Shown: positions 58,591-64,000 of the stretch, piece after piece | Layout of the letters: every line of letters begins with the position of its first letter | Position numbering within the stretch: the first letter of the stretch is position 1 | From: Cheilinus undulatus | Lineage: Eukaryota > Chordata > Actinopteri > Labriformes > Labridae | Reading direction: 5' to 3' | DNA: 64,000 nt | Assembly (NCBI RefSeq): GCF_018320785.1 | Contig: NW_024571692.1 | Span: forward strand, 1-64,000 | Made by a program: the position numbers and the translations under genes | Notes under the pieces: generated by a model | What the model was told of the DNA's origin: nothing | The model's input: only the letters and a program-made list of their open reading frames with translations | Database searches by the model: none

Positions 58591-59940
58591 AATGAGGAGG
58601 CGGGACAAGGATGTTTCCTATTGGCTCTCCTTTATCAGCTCCGCCCAAACAAAATGTAACCCTTTAAAGGCTGCCAAGTTTTTAGAGGTGCTTTCTGCAG
58701 CACCTTGAATACTTTTAATGCAGAGTAAAATATTAGATGAGTTTATTTTTTCTCTTAACAACAGTGACACAAAGGGCATTAGGTTGTTCTTTTATTGTGG
58801 AAATTTGCTGATTTCCTTGTCCTTTGTGAGTCTTTAACCATGAAAAACACAGTAGCGTTATCTTGGCTCATGGCAGTGGTTTTGCTTGTTTTAAATGTAA
58901 ATGTGTTGACAAATGTCCATGTCAGAGTAATATGCTGTATTACTGGAGGTGGTGGCACTAACTCATATACTGTGATCTAATTTTTGTTTTTAAAAAGAAT
59001 TACAGTAAAACAAAAGTAACAACTTTATTGTGAGCAACAACAGCTTGTTAAAAGCCTTCAGTCATCAAATGGTATTTGTCATGTAGCTGGTGAGGCTAAC
59101 GGTCCTTGTGACTGTCCAGGTCTGGGGAACTCTCTAGGTATGTTTTTGTGGAGGTCCATTAGTCTGAGAAAAGTCCAGAGTGCAGAGAGCCTCTGTCTTT
59201 GAGTAGCTGCAACTGCATGTGAAAACTAGAATCATAAATGTCTATGAGAACTTAATAGATTAAAGATAGGTGTGTTCATACAATGACAGAAAATGTCAGT
59301 CTACAGGTTCATTAATGTTTATTATTCACATTCAAGTGGAAGCTTCCACAGCATGGAGAGGGACTGTAAACCATGTCAAAAGTCACATTTACAGTGAAAG
59401 GCTGTTCCCAGTAAAGGTGAGGTGATGAAGGATTTTTGTTATTCCAGTACAAAACATGTTGAGGTTGGTGATTTTGAAGCCTTTTGAAATTACAGTAAAA
59501 CTCGACCCCTGTCCACTTGATTTAAAAAGCTATTTCTTGAGAAATTTGAGAGTCATATCTAAACTAAATCATCTCTCTCTCTCTCTTTACTAATCTACTG
59601 ATTGATGTTAGACTGTTTAAAAATGTGTTGGGCCACATTTATTAAGCAGAAAAGTTCATTCATGAAAGGAGGGCCTCCCCCTTGGGTTCAGACAGGGCTC
59701 AAGTCCCACCATCATAGTCCATGGATAGTTGTGTTGTTGTGGTTTGATTTTCTTGCTTCTGCTATAAAGAGGTAGGAACTACAAATCAGCATTTACTGAA
59801 ACATAAAATGTCTGTCATGATAATAAGCTAAACAGCCTCTCTTTTCAGTCGTTGATATTACATCTCTGAGTTAATAAACCCTATATATATCTTTATACTG
59901 TCCATCAGGTTGCACTCACTCACTCACTCATGTCTGAGTG
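58591..59940. other. Intergenic sequence, nothing recognised
   Basis: AT-rich unique sequence with a (TC)n tract near 59573 and an actcactcactcactca run near 59915. A 61-codon frame at 58795 has a hydrophobic stretch (VALSWLMAVVLLVLNVNVL) but no other support. Confidence 0.45.
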
Positions 59941-59941
59941 A

Positions 59942-59967
59942 TACACTTGATCTTAGCCAAAAGGCCG
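59942..59967 (-). ncRNA. U2 snRNA 5'-region fragment (pseudogene)
   Basis: The reverse complement is CGGCCTTTTGGCTAAGATCA followed by AGTGTA, 26 bases identical to the conserved 5' part of U2 snRNA around the branch-point-pairing region's upstream stem. The flanks diverge at once on both sides, so it is a short relic or part of a U2-derived SINE-like repeat, not a functional gene. Confidence 0.6.
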
Positions 59968-60196
59968 CCACGTCTCCCTCGCTCGCAGTGTGAGCGCCTG
60001 GGGCAAGCTTTTTCTTCCCTTTGTCACAATGATCCAAGATAAAGTGGCCCCATCAAGGCTGGGAATCCTGCACAAAGAGAGAAAACACAGCTGCTAGTCA
60101 ACTTCCCAGGTGACGCTCCCTCATCTTCCTTCCTGTTCTGCTGACCGTTGCAGGTTTGTCACTTTCCAAGGGCATGTTTGTGCTGTTCTCCAGCAG

Positions 60197-61510
60197 GAGT
60201 GGCATGGTCTGGAGCATGATTCTGGTGTTCTAGAGCAGGTTTGGTGTGGTTTGGAGCATGATTCTGGTGTTCTAGAGCAGGTTTGGTGTGGTTTGGAGCA
60301 TGATTCTGGTGTTCTAGAGCAGGATTGGTGTGGTTTGGAGCATGATTCTGGTGTTCTAGAGCAGGATTGGCATGGTCTTGAGCATGAGTCTGGTGTTCTA
60401 GAGCAGGTTTGGTGTGGTTTGGAGCATGATTCTGGTGTTCTAGAGCAGGATGGCGTGGCCTTGAGCATGATTCTGGTGTTCCACAGCAGGATTGGCATGG
60501 TCTTGAGCATGATTCTGGTGTTCTAGAGCAGGTTTGGTGTGGTTTGGAGCATGATTCTGGTGTTCTAGAGCAGGATGGCGTGGCCTTGAGCATGATTCTG
60601 GTGTTCTAGATCAGGATTGGCGTGGTCTTGAGCATGATTCTGGTGTTCTAGAGCAGGTTTGGCGTGGTCTTGAGCATGATTCTGGTGTTCTAGAGCAGGT
60701 TTGGCGTGGTTTGGAGCATGATTCTGGTGTTCTAGAGCAGGATTGGCGTGGTCTGGAGCATGACTCTGGTGTTCCAGAGCAGGATTGGCGTGGTCTGGAG
60801 CATGACTCTGGTGTTCCAGAGCAGGATTGGCGTGGTCTGGAGCATGATTCTGGTGTTCTAGAGCAGGATTGGCGTGGTCTTGAGCATGATTCTGGTGTTC
60901 TAGAGCAGGATTGGCGTGGTCTTGAGCATGATTCTGGTGTTCCACAGCAGGATCGGTGTGGTCTGGAGCATGATTCTGGTGTTCTAGAGCAGGATTGGCG
61001 GGGTCTTGATCATGATTATGGAGTTCTAGAGCAGGATTGGCGTGGTCTTGGGCATGATTCTGGTGTTCCACAGCAGGATTGGCGTGGTCTAGAGGCGTGG
61101 TCTAGAGCAGGATTGGTGTGGTCTGGAGCATGATTCTGGTGTTCTAGAGCAGGATTGGCATGGTCTGGAGCATGATTCTGGTGTTCTAGAGCAGGATTGG
61201 CGTGGTCTTGGGCATGATTCTGGTGTTCTAGAGCAGGATTGGCGGGGTCTTGGGCATGATTCTGGTGTTCCACAGCAGGATTGGCGTGGTCTAGAGGCGT
61301 GGTCTAGAGCAGGATTGGCATGGTCTGGAGCATGATTCTGGTGTTCTAGAGCAGGATTGGCGGGGTCTTGGGCATGATTCTGGTGTTCCACAGCAGGATT
61401 GGCGTGGTCTAGAGGCGTGGTCTAGAGCAGGATTGGCATGGTCTGGAGCATGATTCTGGTGTTCTAGAGCAGGATTGGCATGGTCTGGAGCATGATTCTG
61501 GTGTTCTAGA
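60197..61510 (+). repeat. 42-bp minisatellite, about 31 copies
   Basis: The unit ggagcatgattctggtgttc plus tagagcaggattggcgtggt plus ct repeats across 1.3 kb. Variants tggcatggtct, tggtgtggttt and ccacagcagg are scattered, and a compound block with tctagaggcgtggtctagag recurs at about 61090, 61290 and 61410. The 42-bp period keeps frames open on both strands (HDSGVLEQDWRGLE on plus); there is no start, splice or homology support for a protein. Confidence 0.95.
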
Positions 61511-62425
61511 CACCTGGGACTAATGTAGATCTAATTTAGTATAAATAAAAGCTGCAAGCCTCTTGTCTCATACATTATCCTGAATATGTGTTTTTCATGA
61601 TTCTGAAGCTTATTTAAAATAAATTAATAAAAATTAAAGACACACATTCTGTCACTACTGTCATAAAAACCACGGCTCACCGCTACTTCTAAACTATAGT
61701 TAGGCTGTCATAAATATTTATCTATAGGAACTATGTGAAGAACAGAGCGACAGGAGAGTGACAGCTGAGGTACAAAAGTAAAGAGAAATCCTAATTTTAA
61801 TGAAGAGATGATAGTAAAGAGTTTATTCATGTTATTTTCTTTTCTTTTCTTTTGGGGTGGGGGGGGGGGGGGTGGGGGGGTTTGGAAGACACAATATGAG
61901 CCATACAAACTATAGGCTATAAACAGTGGTCAACATATAAATGTAGAAAAGTCCTCACCAAATGTAAACTATAATGTAGACTTATTAAACCTGTCCAGGT
62001 GAGACGTGATTTACTCTATCAGCTGTTGTCAGGAAGAGTGCAAACTTATGTGGATTCAGATCATTGAGGTCCAGAAAATATTAATTGAATCCCTGTGTAT
62101 GGTCTCGCAGGCGTGTGCTAGGATTGTGCAGCTGTGAAGAAATAACTTTTCCTGCTCTACACGTTTAATAAGCTCAGGAAAAAGTGCTAAATGATACAGT
62201 CCTAGGACAAATGCGTTTCTTCGGGTTCGTTTCCCAAAGGTAACGCTTTGGTTAACATACGCAGAAAACAAGTTTGTTAGGTTGAGGGTTTTTGTACAGA
62301 GGCTTACACAGAAAAAGTGCTCTCATCCACAGTAATTCAGCCTTTTAGCTAAACATAGCATGCTTTAAGTACAGCTGAGAAGTGCTGTGACATTGTTCTG
62401 TAAAATATAGTAGCTTCAATCATCT
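61511..62425. other. Intergenic sequence with a G-run
   Basis: Nothing coding is recognised. A run of 15 G with a second run of seven at about 61856-61880 could form a G-quadruplex and is a likely place for assembly error. Confidence 0.5.
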
Positions 62426-63474
62426 TTAACCCTTTGGTATCCCTTACAATGACTACAGACATATCTACCTAAGTGACAATTTCTGCACCTAATTTAGTGC
62501 TAAAATTAATATTTTGTATTATTTTAAATTGTTTTTGTTCTTGTTGTCTGTTTTTTTGGTCTGTCTTCTTGTTACTGTAAGTATGTACACTTCATCACCA
62601 ATAAAAAACAAAAAAGAAAAAAACAGTTTGTTCTTTTTTAGTTATCACCTCCAGCTCTGATCATGACATAGCAAATCTTAGGTCATTTTTATGATTTTAT
62701 GTGTTTTTAACTCTTTAAATGCCAGTGTATGCAATTTTCATTCAGCAAAATACTGCATTTTCCCACAAAAAATGCTAACTGTTTTTTTTTATTATTATTT
62801 ATTATTATCAAAGATAGCCATTAGTCACTAATTCCCACCAACATCAAGTTTGGTGCGTTTTTATTTTTTGTACAGTGTCCAGAAATGGTTGGAAATTATG
62901 CAGAAGACGGACTAGGAAACATTTTGACATTTTATGTATCCCCAACAAAGCGTGTTGAAGTGGGGCTTCAGAGATTCAATTTCTCACTCCTGACATGCAC
63001 AACCCAAGTTAATATTCCTATCAACACCCACAGACATTTTTATTTCAGTTCTTTTTGCCTTTTTTTCACAGAGATACTTAAAATCCCACTGTTATAGTGA
63101 CTTTTCACTGCTTTGCAAAGGATAATGGCGCCATCTAGTGGTTTTAGTAAAAAATGCAAGTCTAAGGTTTCCATTCAAAAGTGCATCACTGATAATGGCT
63201 GGAGCAGTGATACATGGTATTGCAAATTTGCAATGAAAATGAGCAGTTATAATGGGTTTAAATGGGCCAGTTTGTCCCCTAAGGATATACGTGAGTATTT
63301 TTCCTATACACAATACCAAACTGGCCAATGTAATCATTTGGCTTGAAAAATTAAAAATGAGCAAAAATACACATCTTTTTGAAGTTTCATGCTGATCACA
63401 TCAACAGAACACAAATTAGGTCAAGAATTAGAAACCAGAATGCAGAAATGTGCCTGGGTATACTGAAGGGTTAA
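62426..63474. mobile_element. piggyBac-like element with TTAA ends, no transposase
   Basis: The left end reads ttaaccctttggtatccc and the right end, on the minus strand, ttaacccttcagtataccca. Both begin with TTAA, the target site of piggyBac transposons, followed by CCCTT. The 1.05 kb interior includes the motif ggcgccatctagtggt, common in fish repeats, and no long frame. It is therefore a non-autonomous or decayed copy; end similarity is partial. Confidence 0.55.
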
Positions 63475-63758
63475 AGGGTGAATGTGTACGAGTGTCACTG
63501 AGAGGAACAACAAACACTGACAACTACACTGCAGTCTGAGGCTGTTACGCTCCCGTTTCTTCTTTGCTGCATATTTTACAGGGATTAATGTGTTGCTGTG
63601 GTACGGTTCCTGGGACACATGATCATCTGGTTAGCTTCACATTTTACACGTATGACCGAGGTCATAGTTGTTTCTTCCTAGTTCTGACTTTAACTGAACA
63701 GTCAGACTGAAAGGCCTCAGCGTGTCTTTATGAATCTGTCTTCTTACCGTCTTTTTAG

Positions 63759-63851
63759 ATGACGGAGGAGCAGGGGACCTGCCCCATCTGTGGAGAGGTC
63801 CTGATTTCTGTGGCCAAGCACCTCTGGGTTAGCCATGAGCTAAACCAGTGA
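63759..63851 (+). other. Short zinc-finger-like open frame
   Basis: After an acceptor-like ccgtctttttag, a 30-codon frame begins MTEEQGTCPICGEVLISVAK and has the C-x2-C-x9-H-x4-H pattern, a little shorter than a classical C2H2 finger. It may be the first exon-like piece of a transposon-derived protein continuing past the window, or a solitary relic. Confidence 0.3.
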
Positions 63852-64000
63852 TTCTCAACCTTGGGGTCGGGACCCCATTGGGGGTCGTGAGACACTGAGA
63901 GAGGGTCTCCAGAGGCCTTTAAACAAACCAATGATATTTTTAAGATAACACATTTGCCACTTGACGACAATTTTGCCACATTTTCATCTGTTTTTATCAT
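63846..64000 (+). mobile_element. hAT-like element, start only (runs off the window)
   Basis: Cagtgattctcaaccttggg then gtcgggaccccattgggggt is the widespread hAT-type end seen across vertebrate genomes. The element continues beyond 64000, so its other end cannot be seen. Confidence 0.55.

Noticed and set aside
59942..59967. A functional U2 snRNA gene
   Set aside because: Only 26 bases match; the true 5' end, Sm site and 3' stem-loops are absent.

Overview
This window looks like a piece of a ray-finned fish (teleost) genome. The evidence is a split vertebrate-type gene with GT-AG introns, many relics of Tc1/mariner, hAT and piggyBac-like DNA transposons, a degenerate I/Nimb-type LINE with an RNase H domain, and very large AT-rich minisatellites. 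There are no operons and no prokaryotic signals.

The window is dominated by one plus-strand gene, 7744 to 57489. I assembled it by hand from 15 exons. All 14 introns are GT-AG, all junction phases agree, and the exons add up to exactly 2,667 nt (888 codons plus stop) with no frameshift or internal stop. The product is a type I receptor tyrosine kinase with an unusual build. Signal peptide, ephrin-receptor (Eph) ligand-binding domain, Eph Cys-rich region and one Eph-like FN3 domain form the outside. After the transmembrane helix comes a TAM-family (Axl/Mer/Tyro3-like) kinase, not an Eph kinase, and there is no SAM domain. All catalytic motifs are present. I know of no mammalian gene with this arrangement, so I leave the symbol empty.

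Layout: 1-7.7 kb is intergenic or 5' sequence with a possible GC-richer leader exon, hAT relics and a terminal-inverted-repeat element filled with a 47-bp minisatellite. 7.7-19.4 kb holds exons 1-3, with intron 1 packed with nested transposons, including the LINE relic at 8.16-12.31 kb. 20.0-27.7 kb is a 34-bp minisatellite. 28.5-34.6 kb carries exons 4-10, with a 42-bp array in intron 7. 34.7-43.7 kb is a 44-bp array. 44.0-47.0 kb has a 62-bp array and exons 11-12. 47.0-55.3 kb is a 14-bp array. 55.5-57.5 kb holds exons 13-15. 57.5-64 kb is mostly repeats: a 42-bp minisatellite, a piggyBac-like element and a U2 snRNA fragment.

The second striking theme is where the minisatellites sit. Every large intragenic array lies at, or within about 80 bp of, an exon-intron junction. 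Four of them (after exon 3, before exon 11, after exon 12, before exon 15) repeat the splice site itself together with a few bases of the exon. The gene therefore contains, by length divided by period, about 226 copies of the exon 3 donor, about 590 copies of the exon 12 donor and 13 decoy copies of the exon 11 acceptor. Arrays were read by eye, so copy numbers are estimates.
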